A stretch of 64,000 bases of DNA, from assembly GCF_030812415.1 (NCBI RefSeq), contig NZ_JAUSST010000009.1, positions 124,001 through 188,000 of the forward strand, read 5' to 3'. This stretch comes from Paenibacillus harenae. Lineage in GTDB: Bacteria; Bacillota; Bacilli; Paenibacillales; Paenibacillaceae. The notes under the pieces were generated by a model. It was not told the origin of the DNA, searched no databases, and saw only the letters and a program-made list of their open reading frames with translations. A program made the translations under genes and the position numbers. Of the stretch, positions 28,275 to 36,419 are shown in pieces. Position 1 is the first letter of the stretch. Each line of letters starts with the position of its first letter.

Positions 28275-28583
28275 TTAAATCGAGTTAGGCTTGGTGGATT
28301 TGGCCGTCTGCTGTCTCAACTCGGCATTCTTGGCGGAAAGCTGTTTAGCGAGATCGGTTTGCGCGGCTTCAAGCTTGGATGCCTCGTCTTTAAGCTTCGT
28401 GAGTTGAGACATCTTACTGCTCAGATCGCTAGGCGAGGAGCTTACCCTGCTGTCTTTTTGCAGCTGTTTTATTTTCGCGCTCACTTTTGCCAGCTTCGTT
28501 TTATCGTTCGTTATCTGTTTTTGGATATCGGCAATTTCTCTCTTTAATCGGTTGATGATCGAAGACGTGAAGCTGATGGACAT
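28275..28583 (-). CDS. coiled-coil protein of unknown function
   Basis: This is a 102-residue, charged, almost wholly helical protein with heptad-like stretches (INRLKREIADIQKQI and KLEAAQTDLAKQLSAK). GAGGTG lies about 4-5 nt before ATG 28583. There is no signal peptide or known domain. Its position next to the protease gene and outside the tail operon leaves its role open. Confidence 0.6.
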   Translation of the reverse strand: MSISFTSSIINRLKREIADIQKQITNDKTKLAKVSAKIKQLQKDSRVSSSPSDLSSKMSQLTKLKDEASKLEAAQTDLAKQLSAKNAELRQQTAKSTKPNSI

Positions 28584-28658
28584 GGGACACCTCATAATCG
28601 TAGTGTATGGCTATGTCCTATTTTACCACATCATTCGAATTGGCGATAAAAACTTCCT

Positions 28659-29453
28659 CTAGACCCGCGGGTAACGGCGTGGTTTTGCGAACGGTTTTCC
28701 TTTGGGCGGTTGCAAAGTGGAAGAAGGTTTCTTGTAGACGGGAACGGCTTTTTTGCGCTTGGGTATGATTTTTGACGCAGCGGCTGTGCAATCCTGAAGG
28801 GCGGGACTTTGGAGCGCGATAACGCATTGGGCGCTTGTCAAATTACGGCTTTCCGGGAAACTGAACGGATACATCAGGTTGCTTCTGTTAGCCGGAGTGA
28901 CCGGAACATGTCCCAACCCCAATACATGGCCGATCTCGTGGGCAAGCACGTTGTCGGTATAACCGTTCGTCACGATGACGGCGCGCCCGTTAGGCGTAAT
29001 GAACGGAGCGCAGCCTATCGCGCCGCCGACCAGCGGTCCGCGAACGTAATAAATCGCGATATCCGTCCTCAAGCTGCCCGGGCGGTAGGCTAACCATTCC
29101 TGGAAGTATGGATCGAGATCGCGGTACGTTCCTCCGCATACGAACGCATTCGGATTGACTACGGGACCTTCTATCCTCATGAAAGTGCCTGAGCCGTCAG
29201 CGTTCACGAAGCGGTACGCGAAGGAAATGCCGCAGGCTTGCCAGATATCGCTTAAGCTTCTCAAGTGGTTGTTAAGCGTCGTCTGGTTCAGCGTAGAACC
29301 GGGCGCGACGTAGATAGACAGGACTAAACAACGAACCGATGCTTTTGCTTTTCCGTATTTTTTCGGGAGGATGCCGCAACCGCGGGCTGGAGCTTTTGTT
29401 CGCTGTTTTGGTTTAACGATATTTCGTGTTGGTTTGGAAGGTTTCTTGGTCAT
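28659..29453 (-). CDS. metzincin-like zinc metalloprotease
   Basis: The 264-residue protein carries the extended zinc motif HEIGHVLGLGH (His-Glu-x2-His-x2-Gly-x2-His) near residue 171 and a Met-turn SNLMYPF, both marks of metzincin peptidases. The N-terminus is rich in Lys, Arg and Pro and lacks a clear signal peptide. The C-terminal tail is also basic. The ATG at 29453 follows GGGGTGAG. It ends just before the coiled-coil gene and is on the same strand as ImmA, but a terminator separates them. Confidence 0.75.
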   Translation of the reverse strand: MTKKPSKPTRNIVKPKQRTKAPARGCGILPKKYGKAKASVRCLVLSIYVAPGSTLNQTTLNNHLRSLSDIWQACGISFAYRFVNADGSGTFMRIEGPVVNPNAFVCGGTYRDLDPYFQEWLAYRPGSLRTDIAIYYVRGPLVGGAIGCAPFITPNGRAVIVTNGYTDNVLAHEIGHVLGLGHVPVTPANRSNLMYPFSFPESRNLTSAQCVIALQSPALQDCTAAASKIIPKRKKAVPVYKKPSSTLQPPKGKPFAKPRRYPRV

Positions 29454-29554
29454 TATCTCACCCCTTTGGCGCTAGAGTGAGATACTATATTCATAGATTT
29501 GCTGACAAGCTTGTGCGACAACCTGTCCGTTTGGGCAAAGAGGTGAACGCATGC

Positions 29555-29596
29555 CAAAAAAAGGGCCATTCATCCGTATTCGGAGAAATGGCTCTT
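29555..29596 (-). terminator. terminator of the ImmA/ImmR-type operon
   Basis: On the minus strand AGAGCCATT pairs with AATGGCCCT, with an inner TCCG/CGGA stem, and is followed by seven T residues. Confidence 0.85.
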
Positions 29597-29618
29597 ATCG
29601 TCTATGCAGTCCCATCGT

Positions 29619-30029
29619 TTAAAAATAAAACTTTTGCATCTCTACGGGCACGCCGTTGCGCATTAGCAGCTCCTCAAGCGTTTCGCTGTGCGCGAGTGCA
29701 TCTCCCGCTGTTAATAATCGGACGGCGAATTTGCTCGCTTGCCGCTCGTACTTTCCTACATTGAAGAACGATTGCTCGTCTAGCCAGAACCGGTTGAAGC
29801 CGGGATGCAGCCGGTCGTGTCCAAGCTCATGCGCGCAGACGAACCGGCGCCAGTCTTCGGGCAGCTGTTCGTGAATGACGATGAAACGTCTTCGCAAAAT
29901 TTTATAATAAACGCCCCGGGTACCCTCGCCCAAATCCGCATAACGCAAATGGATGCCAAGCCCTTCGGCTATCGTGAAAGGGTCGTTGGTCTGGAACTTT
30001 CGGATCAGCTTCCTAATTAGTTTATCCAT
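29619..30029 (-). CDS. ImmA/IrrE-family metallo-endopeptidase
   Basis: This 136-residue protein has the zinc motif HELGHDRLHPG near residue 68. In ICEBs1 and related elements ImmA cleaves the paired repressor after DNA damage or quorum signals, so this is a probable anti-repressor. It lies 8 nt after the XRE gene in the same transcript. The coupling to a contractile-tail operon suggests protease-mediated induction, which is inference. Confidence 0.85.
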   Translation of the reverse strand: MDKLIRKLIRKFQTNDPFTIAEGLGIHLRYADLGEGTRGVYYKILRRRFIVIHEQLPEDWRRFVCAHELGHDRLHPGFNRFWLDEQSFFNVGKYERQASKFAVRLLTAGDALAHSETLEELLMRNGVPVEMQKFYF

Positions 30030-30037
30030 AGCAACAA

Positions 30038-30463
30038 CTACCTTTCGGCATCATCAGATCTACTGTCCTGCGGCTCTATTTTCTTCTTATGCTTGTTCAT
30101 TTGCTTCGCTTCCCAGAACAGTCCGGTTAACACATCCATGACGCGCTGCCGATCAGTTGGGCTCATCGGCACGCCGTCGAACATGACTTCGCCATCGTCC
30201 TCAAGCAGCTTCTTGAAGTCGCGCTTATCTTTATACGTAGCCCATTCGGGTATTGTTGCCATGGAATGGTCGCGGCCGAGCAAATAATCGGTTGTCGTGG
30301 TTAAAATATCGGCTAATTTCTGCAAATCCTCGCTCGTCGGCGTAACGCGGTCATTCTCGATATGACCGAAATTGGAGCGGCCCATTTCCAATTTAGCAGC
30401 AATCTCCTGCTGCGTCAGCCCTCTTTCCGTGCGTAGTTGCTTGATTCGTGAACCTAGTGACAT
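30038..30463 (-). CDS. XRE-family repressor (ImmR-like)
   Basis: The 141-residue regulator has an N-terminal helix-turn-helix (about 8-62, IKQLRTERGLTQQEIAAKLEM in part). The C-terminal segment is acidic then basic and is the expected cleavage target of ImmA. It is divergent from the tail operon. Four palindromes GGTATT-N3-AATACY lie in the intervening 247 bp and are its likely operators. The start at 30463 lies about 4 nt from the first GAATACCC half-site. Confidence 0.88.
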   Translation of the reverse strand: MSLGSRIKQLRTERGLTQQEIAAKLEMGRSNFGHIENDRVTPTSEDLQKLADILTTTTDYLLGRDHSMATIPEWATYKDKRDFKKLLEDDGEVMFDGVPMSPTDRQRVMDVLTGLFWEAKQMNKHKKKIEPQDSRSDDAER

Positions 30464-30491
30464 TTTGAATACCCTCCATTATTATCAATTC

Positions 30492-30683
30492 GGTATTTAA
30501 ACTACTTGACGGTATTATAAATACCGAATAAAATGAGAATCATCAGAAGGAAGCATATAGCTGTCGGACAAATAGCGGGGATGCTATTAAGAATACTTCA
30601 CAGCTAGTATATTTCTCGCTGATGGTATTGTCAATACTGGATGATAGCTATATTTTTTTGTAATAAAGGGTATTTAAAATACT
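30492..30683. promoter_or_regulatory. operator array and promoter between ImmR and the tail operon
   Basis: Four 15-bp imperfect palindromes GGTATT-N3-AATACC are present: 30492-30506 (TAA spacer, weaker right arm), 30511-30525 (ATA, perfect), 30624-30638 (GTC) and 30669-30683 (TAA). TTGACG at 30506-30511 and TAAAAT at 30529-30534 (17 bp) form a plus-strand promoter whose spacer holds the perfect operator. The last operator lies about 28 bp before the first gene. Confidence 0.8.
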
Positions 30684-30710
30684 TAGCCGATAAATAGGAG
30701 GTCATATCTA

Positions 30711-31331
30711 ATGAATAAGGAAGAAATCGTACTGGATCTGCTTAGTTCTTATCGTCGTCTGACCGCACGCATGAAGCAGCTTGAGAAAACTTCGGTCGGA
30801 CCGGGCATCCGACTAAGCGCAGTTTCTGAGGACGACAAGCTTCAAGAGCTCCATAGAGAGCTGCGCAAGCTGTCTAGCTGCATGTACTTGGACGAGAGGG
30901 AGCTGCAGATTGAATCGGCCGCGCATGCGAACTTGACCAAATATCCGCTTGGGACGCGGGCACAATTAAAGGAAGTGAAACGAGTTCGTGAGTCGGCTAG
31001 CCCGGAGGACGAGCAGCTGCTCAAAGAATTGGAGAGCAAGATCAAGAAGGTGCTGGAGGCGCGGGCTGGTTCATCCTCTTCGGAGGGGTATAGAGGCGTA
31101 CTCGATAAGATCAGCGAGCTGCAGGATTTGGAGCGCCGGAAGCGGGAGATCGACGAAGCACTTGAAGCTCTGGAGGAGTTCGAGCCCCAGTATGCGCAAC
31201 TGCTGAAGCTTCGTTATATAGAAGGAAAACAAGCGGAATTCGTTGCTTCGGAGCTCGGCATTGTCGATCGCACGTTCCGCAGATGGAAACAAAAGGCGGT
31301 CCAGGAGCTTGTCCGGTTTATGTCCGCTTAA
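30711..31331 (+). CDS. phage-type late-gene activator (ArpU/sigma-70 region-4-like)
   Basis: The 206-residue protein is helical, with a C-terminal sigma-factor region-4-like helix-turn-helix (about 165-204, YAQLLKLRYIEG then VASELGIVDRTFRRWKQKA). This is the style of ArpU-family late regulators of Gram-positive phages. TAGGAGG precedes the ATG at 30711. It is the first gene after the operator array and precedes the 11-bp repeats, so it likely activates the tail genes once the repressor is removed. Confidence 0.75.
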   Translation: MNKEEIVLDLLSSYRRLTARMKQLEKTSVGPGIRLSAVSEDDKLQELHRELRKLSSCMYLDERELQIESAAHANLTKYPLGTRAQLKEVKRVRESASPEDEQLLKELESKIKKVLEARAGSSSSEGYRGVLDKISELQDLERRKREIDEALEALEEFEPQYAQLLKLRYIEGKQAEFVASELGIVDRTFRRWKQKAVQELVRFMSA

Positions 31332-31364
31332 TGTCCGCAGGTTGTCCGCCGGATGTCCGATATC
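31310..31364. repeat. five 11-bp direct repeats (TGTCCG-N5)
   Basis: TGTCCG begins at 31310, 31321, 31332, 31343 and 31354, an exact 11-bp period, with variable five-base spacers. The array spans the end of the regulator gene and its stop codon. A -10-like TATGAT lies at 31384-31389 without a good -35, which is typical of an activator-dependent promoter. Confidence 0.8.
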
Positions 31365-31412
31365 GCCGAATAAACCGTGCTAATATGATATTGTGCAAGA
31401 GATCATGAGCGA

Positions 31413-31452
31413 GGGACAAGCGGCTGAGGGATGAGCCGCTTGTCCCTTTTTT
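31413..31452 (+). terminator. strong terminator between regulator and tail genes
   Basis: GGGACAAGCGGCT at 31413-31425 pairs perfectly with AGCCGCTTGTCCC at 31434-31446, followed by six T residues. It separates the activator gene from the tail genes and would also stop transcripts from the -10-like site at 31384 unless there is antitermination. Confidence 0.9.
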
Positions 31453-31473
31453 GCACCCATCCGAGAGGAGTGA

Positions 31474-31623
31474 TTGAGGCGTAGCAGCAAGGAGCAACAA
31501 CTTAAACCTTGGAAGACGGAGGTGCGTTTCGATGAGGAAGAACGACAGGAAAGAGACGAAGCCGGAGCGATGCTTCAGCAAGTCGCAGCTGACTGCGGCG
31601 AGAAGGTATTCGACTTCCGATAA
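31474..31623 (+). CDS. possible small overlapping ORF
   Basis: A TTG-initiated frame of 49 codons (KEQQLKPWKTEVRFDEEE in part), preceded by GAGAGGAG, overlaps the next gene in another frame by 92 nt. Only one of the two need be real. The downstream frame is better supported. No family is recognised. Confidence 0.25.
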   Translation: MRRSSKEQQLKPWKTEVRFDEEERQERDEAGAMLQQVAADCGEKVFDFR

Positions 31624-31720
31624 GGACGTCCTAGCCGCGGTGCTGGACGAGGACGAAACTTACTCGCATGAACAAGCAACGAAACTAATAAGCGCGTATT
31701 TGACAAAGGAGGTCATGTAG
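31532..31720 (+). CDS. small phage-like protein upstream of the tail sheath
   Basis: The 62-residue protein contains ERCFSKSQLTAARRYSTSD and EDETYSHEQATKLISAYL. From memory it resembles short proteins just before tail sheath genes in PBSX-like elements (pattern FTKEQ...LL-D-x-TY). GGAGG lies about 8 nt before the ATG. It stops 3 nt before the sheath gene. Function is unknown. Confidence 0.65.
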   Translation: MRKNDRKETKPERCFSKSQLTAARRYSTSDKDVLAAVLDEDETYSHEQATKLISAYLTKEVM

Positions 31721-31723
31721 AAC

Positions 31724-33040
31724 ATGGCAGGAGGAAATTGGACAACGCAAAACAAAATTCGTCCCGGCGTCTATATTAATGTGGTCGGCGAGAAAAAGGC
31801 AGTTAACAGTATCGCGGAAAGAGGGATCGTATCGGTTCCGCTCATCCTTAACTGGGGTCAGCCGCAGCAAATGATGGAGATCAACGCGGAGTCGAATATA
31901 TTCAGCTTGCTCGGTTACGGTCTTGACGCACCGGAGCTGCAAGGGCTGGCAAGCGCGCTGAATCGTGCGAAGACGGTGCTTGTGTATCGATTGAACGAAG
32001 GTGCGAAAGCGAACGCTTCGATAGGCGATCTTACGGCGACTGCCAAATTCGGCGGCGTACGAGGCAATGATGTGAAGGTTGCCGTTCAAGAAAACGTCGA
32101 TAACGGTCAACTGTTCGATGTTATTACTTACGTATCGAGTGTGCAGGTGGATGTTCAGACGGTTGACGGCATTGCAGCTCTTGAACCGAATGCTTTCGTC
32201 GAATTCAGCGGCACGGGCGCTCTTGGCGCAGCTGCCGGCACGCGGCTTGCAGGCGGCACGAACGGCTCGATCACGAATCAGCAACACATTGACTTCCTAT
32301 CGAAGATCGAGCTGCAAGATTTCAATACCATCGCGCTCGTATCTAGCGACGAGTCGCTTAAAGCGGCTTATGCCGCATTTGCCCGCCGACTTCGCGAGGT
32401 AGAAGGCCGTAAAATCCAGGTCGTGCTCGCGAAATATCCGGCTGCCGATCATGAAGGCGTCATTAGCGTCAAAAACGGCGTGAAGCTGGCAGACGGCACT
32501 ATCGTTGACGCGGAACAGGCAACGGTATGGGTGGCAGCCGCAACGGCTGGCGCTGCAATGAACAAGTCTCTGACTTACGAGGCGTACGAGGACGCCGTCG
32601 ATGCGGATGTTCGTTATACGAATACGCAGATCGAGGCAGCGCTGCAAGCCGGCGAATTCGTATTCACGGCGAGCAACGGCCGAGCTATCGTCGAGCAGGA
32701 CATTAATACGCTGACGACTCTTGCGGACGGAAAGAGCCAAGTTTTTGCTAAAAACCGAGTCATTCGCGTGCTGGACGGTATTGCGAACGACCTTAAACAT
32801 ATTTTCGAAGCCTCGTATATCGGTAAGATCGACAATAGCCAGGACGGTCGCAGTCTGTTCCGGAGCGAATGCGTGAAGTATTTGGACAGCTTGCAGCGCC
32901 GCGGTGCGATTCAGCAGTTCGATTCGCAGACAGACCTGACCGTTTCGAGCGGCGAGTCTGCTGACAGCATCTTTATCGATGCATATATCAAACCGGTGGA
33001 CAGCGTAGAAAAAGTATATATGAAAGTGACGGTGAAGTAA
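31724..33040 (+). CDS. phage tail sheath protein (XkdK-like)
   Basis: This is the contractile sheath subunit, 438 residues. The start NWTTQNKIRPGVYINVVGE is typical of tail sheath proteins, and the C-terminal domain carries IDAYIKPVDSVEKVYMKVTV. AAAGGAGG lies before the ATG. It is the first structural gene of the cluster and identifies the tail as contractile (R-type or myovirus-like). No portal or capsid gene precedes it. Confidence 0.92.
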   Translation: MAGGNWTTQNKIRPGVYINVVGEKKAVNSIAERGIVSVPLILNWGQPQQMMEINAESNIFSLLGYGLDAPELQGLASALNRAKTVLVYRLNEGAKANASIGDLTATAKFGGVRGNDVKVAVQENVDNGQLFDVITYVSSVQVDVQTVDGIAALEPNAFVEFSGTGALGAAAGTRLAGGTNGSITNQQHIDFLSKIELQDFNTIALVSSDESLKAAYAAFARRLREVEGRKIQVVLAKYPAADHEGVISVKNGVKLADGTIVDAEQATVWVAAATAGAAMNKSLTYEAYEDAVDADVRYTNTQIEAALQAGEFVFTASNGRAIVEQDINTLTTLADGKSQVFAKNRVIRVLDGIANDLKHIFEASYIGKIDNSQDGRSLFRSECVKYLDSLQRRGAIQQFDSQTDLTVSSGESADSIFIDAYIKPVDSVEKVYMKVTVK

Positions 33041-33041
33041 G

Positions 33042-33506
33042 ATGGCATTTTTGAACGCGGGAGATACGATTTCCGGCCAAGAGGGACGGGCATACGCCAA
33101 TATTAACGGACAAACCGAGGAAATGTTCTATATTAAAACGCTGGAAGCGAGCATCGAGAAGACGAAGGCCGAGATCAAGACGCTCGGACACCGCGGCTTG
33201 CAGCATAAGGCGACAGGCTGGTCGGGTACAGGCAGCATGACGATTTATTACGTAACGACGAAGTTCCGCCAAATGATGCTGGACTACGTGAAAACGGGTA
33301 TCGATTCTTATTTCGACGTCGTAATCGTGAACGAGGATCCGGCTTCAACCATCGGCAAGCAGACAGTAACGCTTTATAACGTGAACCTGAACAAGGTCAT
33401 CATCGGCAAGCTTGATACGGAGAGCGAGGCGCTGGAGGAAGAATTGGAATTTACCTTTGAAGGCGTCGATATTCAAGATTCATTCACGAGACTTGCAGGC
33501 ATTTAA
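33042..33506 (+). CDS. phage tail tube protein (XkdM-like)
   Basis: The inner tube subunit of the contractile tail, 154 residues. It contains the signature FLNAGDTISGQEGRAYANING (seen as TISGQEGRAYANI) found in XkdM. It begins 2 nt after the sheath stop, giving coupled translation, and precedes the assembly chaperone. The order sheath-tube-chaperone-tape measure is canonical. Confidence 0.9.
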   Translation: MAFLNAGDTISGQEGRAYANINGQTEEMFYIKTLEASIEKTKAEIKTLGHRGLQHKATGWSGTGSMTIYYVTTKFRQMMLDYVKTGIDSYFDVVIVNEDPASTIGKQTVTLYNVNLNKVIIGKLDTESEALEEELEFTFEGVDIQDSFTRLAGI

Positions 33507-33542
33507 ATTATTAAAATCATATAAACATATCGGAGGACGAAC

Positions 33543-33965
33543 ATGAGTGAACTAAGTTTATTTTTTGCGCAACATGCTGCTGCTGAGGAGACAGAACCTT
33601 TTATCGTATCGAATCGGTTCAAGAATGCGGGGGGCGAGCCGATTGCATGGCAGCTTCGCAGCATGACGGAGGCGGAGAACGAGGATTGCCGCAAATCGGC
33701 GACGCGCAAGGTGAAGGGCAAGAATGGGGTATTCGTGCCCGAGACGAATACGGATGAATACTTGGCGAAGCTGGTCGTCAGCAGCATTCATTTCCCGAAC
33801 TTGAAGGATTCGGAACTGCAAAAGTCTTACGGCGTCATGGGAGCGGAAAATCTGCTTCGCACCATGTTGCGTCCGGGCGAATATGCGTCCCTCGTCCAGC
33901 GCGTACAGGACATTAACGGCTTCAACCAAAGCTTGAACGATCTGGCTGACGACGTAAAAAACTAA
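33543..33965 (+). CDS. tail assembly chaperone (XkdN-like), short form
   Basis: The 140-residue protein is the short form of the tail assembly chaperone that precedes the tape measure protein in tailed phages. It contains PFIVSNRFKNAGGEPIAWQLR and a hydrophobic-acidic C-terminal part. The last codons GTA-AAA-AAC-TAA form a perfect -1 slippery site, so a longer product is expected (see next entry). GGAGG lies 8 nt before the ATG. Confidence 0.88.
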   Translation: MSELSLFFAQHAAAEETEPFIVSNRFKNAGGEPIAWQLRSMTEAENEDCRKSATRKVKGKNGVFVPETNTDEYLAKLVVSSIHFPNLKDSELQKSYGVMGAENLLRTMLRPGEYASLVQRVQDINGFNQSLNDLADDVKN

Positions 33966-34138
33966 TCAAAGAGGGCGACGGCGAAGCGAACTACGCTTAC
34001 TACGCCCTCCATGAACTGCGCATCTTGCCCCACGAGCTGATGGCGATGTCCCGCCGCGAGAAAGCGGCTATCTATGCCATGATCGACGTCCGCATCGAGA
34101 GCGAGAAGAAGCAGCGCGCCAGATCGAAACGAAAATAA
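33956..34138 (+). CDS. -1 frameshift extension of the tail assembly chaperone (GT-like)
   Basis: The slippery heptamer A-AAA-AAC lies at 33956-33962, immediately before the TAA stop at 33963-33965. After a -1 slip, the frame continues for 58 codons to TAA at 34136-34138 and encodes NLIKEGDGEANYAYYALHEL followed by a Lys/Arg-rich tail. The fusion would be about 198 residues. No independent start or ribosome site is present for this part. Such frameshifts are conserved in tail assembly genes. Confidence 0.85.
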   Translation, partial: KKLIKEGDGEANYAYYALHELRILPHELMAMSRREKAAIYAMIDVRIESEKKQRARSKRK

Positions 34139-34140
34139 GG

Positions 34141-34179
34141 ACGGGCAGCGCTCTCGGCATCGGGAGCGCTCTTGCCCGT
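34141..34179 (+). other. hairpin between chaperone and tape measure genes
   Basis: ACGGGC and AGCGCTC pair with GAGCGCT and GCCCGT around a short loop, without a T run. It directly follows the frameshift stop and may stabilise RNA or modulate tape measure translation. Confidence 0.55.
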
Positions 34180-34196
34180 GTGAAGGGGGTGAAGGG

Positions 34197-36419
34197 ATGG
34201 CAAGTCAATTCGATACACTGATATCAGAGAGAGCTATGATTGTAGTCAGGGGAACTAATATAGGGATAGCTGCTGATATTCGTGTAAGCTTCATGAATCT
34301 TGCGGAGCAAGGGAGGCTTTTGCTTGAAGGTGTTTCTGCAGCTAAACAAGAAATTGAGCAGATGGATACAGAGTTCAAGAAGGCAACGACTTCAATGAAT
34401 GAGTTCACGGAGTCAATTAAGAAGTTGAAAGAAGCTGCAGATCAAAGCTCCGGGTCGGGAGATCCTAATAATAACGGAAATAACGGTAACAATGGCAACA
34501 ACGGTCGACGCGGTTTTCGTGAGCTTTTTGATGATCCATTTGAAGTAATTGCTGGGATAGGAAATATATTAAGCTCAATCGTTGCTATAAACGAATTGAC
34601 CCAAAATCCAGCTCCTCCAGAAGCTGCTCCTCCGCCAGCAGATTTAGCAGCGCAGGCAGAAGAAGGGGCAACCTTTTGGGAAACGGCAATTGTTAAAGCT
34701 GGTCAAACGGCTGCGAAAATGATAAAAATGGCCATATCGGGCGCCGTGGAAGAAGATCAAATGCGAGCAATGCTCATTGCAAGAAGCGGTGGCGAGGAAG
34801 CCGGAGGTCCATTATTCGATCATATACGCAAAAATGCGGTAGATAACGGTGTCGATGTAACAGAAGGGGTAAAAACTGCGCTCACGCTTATGCCAGCTGC
34901 CAACGACACTTCGCAACTAGACCGTATGTCGACGATGGCCATGAAAATGTCCAAGTTCGACATCGGTGGAGGTGGTGTGGAAGGAGCAGCGTCCGCGATC
35001 AAAGATGCACTGTCTTCCGGCGACTTTTCGGACATAGCCAGTCAATTCAATATGAGTCCCGAAATCGTAGAGGGTATTGATATTACTAAATTCACGAATC
35101 CTGGCGAGGATAGCGTGGATGGATTCCTGAATGCGCTCGATCAAGTTCTTGTGAAAGCCAATATGGGAGAGGAAGCTTTAGCTACAGCCATGAATACTCC
35201 GAATGAGCAGATAGCCGCTCTAAAGAATAAGGTTAAAGCTGGGTTCGCAGGAGCAGGTTCGGGAGCAATTGCGGCCTTTACACCGATTCTTGCTGCAGTT
35301 AACGAGCTGTTTAATTCAGGTAAGCTCCAGCCATTTTTTGATATATTCGGTGCTGGGCTCTCGTTTGTAGCCCAAATGCTGGCTGTCGTTGCTGAAGGGG
35401 CATTATGGCTGGTAGATCAGTTTATTGCATACTGGCCTGCGATAGCGACTGTTTTCGCATTGCTCGGTGCTGTTCTGCTGCCAACCATATTAACAGCACT
35501 ATGGGGACTTCTTACCCCTTTATGGACAATGGTAGCCCCTGTACTGGCGCAAGCAGCTGCATGGCTGTTAGTTAACTGGCCGATACTGCTTATCATTTTG
35601 GCGATTGGTATTTTAATTGGCATTATGATTTATTTTGGAGCAGAAACAGAAGCTGTTGTCGGCATTATTACTGGCGTCTTTTATGCTTTCTTCACTGTAT
35701 TGAAAAACTTGTTTGCTGGATTATGGAATATCATTTTGGAGGTAGTAGGATTTTTCGTGAATATTTTCTTTGACGCAACTTATGGCATTCGGAAGTTTTT
35801 CTTTGATCTAGTTCAAACGGTGCTCGGATACTTTGAGGGATTGATCAATAAACTTATTGATAATGTCAATTGGTTAATCGAGAAGCTGAACGCCATCAGC
35901 GGAGCTAAGATCCCATTGATAGCCGAGTTTGAGGCTAGCGCATTGGAGAAGTTCGATCCCGAGAATCATAAGGAAGGCTTTGATCCGTCGAAGTACAAGA
36001 TGGCGCAAACGGATGTAGGCGATGCTTTCGACCAAGGTAATAAAGCGGGCAAGGGGTTCATGAGCAATCTCAATAACGGACTAGGTGACCTGGGGGCTGA
36101 GCTCAAGGAAGCTACCGGAGGTAAAATTGCTGAACAGCCTCCCGGTACCCAGGGTTTGGGTGGAACCCAACCAAACATCAACCGAGTCAACGAAGTCGGA
36201 AGCATCAACGAAACCGTCGATATTTCGAGCGAGGATTTGAAGACGATGAGGGAGCTCGCCGAGATGAAGAACATTCAAAACTTCGTGTCCTTGCAGCCGA
36301 GCGTTAGCGTGCAGACCGGCGATATTAACAACGGCTACGACATTGATACGATCATCGGACGAATCGAGCGGACGCTCAATGAGCAGATCGCGACCTCCGC
36401 AGAAGGAGTGTATGCATAA
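34197..36419 (+). CDS. phage tail tape measure protein (XkdO-like)
   Basis: The 740-residue protein sets tail length. It has a helical N-terminal part, an Asn/Gly-rich low-complexity linker (NNNGNNGNNGNNG), long hydrophobic segments (about 370-550) and a soluble C-terminal end. At about 0.15 nm per residue it predicts a tail near 110 nm. Base composition is more AT-rich than the neighbours, hinting at a different origin. It overlaps the next start as TAATG. Start at 34197 follows AAGGGGGTG. Confidence 0.9.
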   Translation: MASQFDTLISERAMIVVRGTNIGIAADIRVSFMNLAEQGRLLLEGVSAAKQEIEQMDTEFKKATTSMNEFTESIKKLKEAADQSSGSGDPNNNGNNGNNGNNGRRGFRELFDDPFEVIAGIGNILSSIVAINELTQNPAPPEAAPPPADLAAQAEEGATFWETAIVKAGQTAAKMIKMAISGAVEEDQMRAMLIARSGGEEAGGPLFDHIRKNAVDNGVDVTEGVKTALTLMPAANDTSQLDRMSTMAMKMSKFDIGGGGVEGAASAIKDALSSGDFSDIASQFNMSPEIVEGIDITKFTNPGEDSVDGFLNALDQVLVKANMGEEALATAMNTPNEQIAALKNKVKAGFAGAGSGAIAAFTPILAAVNELFNSGKLQPFFDIFGAGLSFVAQMLAVVAEGALWLVDQFIAYWPAIATVFALLGAVLLPTILTALWGLLTPLWTMVAPVLAQAAAWLLVNWPILLIILAIGILIGIMIYFGAETEAVVGIITGVFYAFFTVLKNLFAGLWNIILEVVGFFVNIFFDATYGIRKFFFDLVQTVLGYFEGLINKLIDNVNWLIEKLNAISGAKIPLIAEFEASALEKFDPENHKEGFDPSKYKMAQTDVGDAFDQGNKAGKGFMSNLNNGLGDLGAELKEATGGKIAEQPPGTQGLGGTQPNINRVNEVGSINETVDISSEDLKTMRELAEMKNIQNFVSLQPSVSVQTGDINNGYDIDTIIGRIERTLNEQIATSAEGVYA

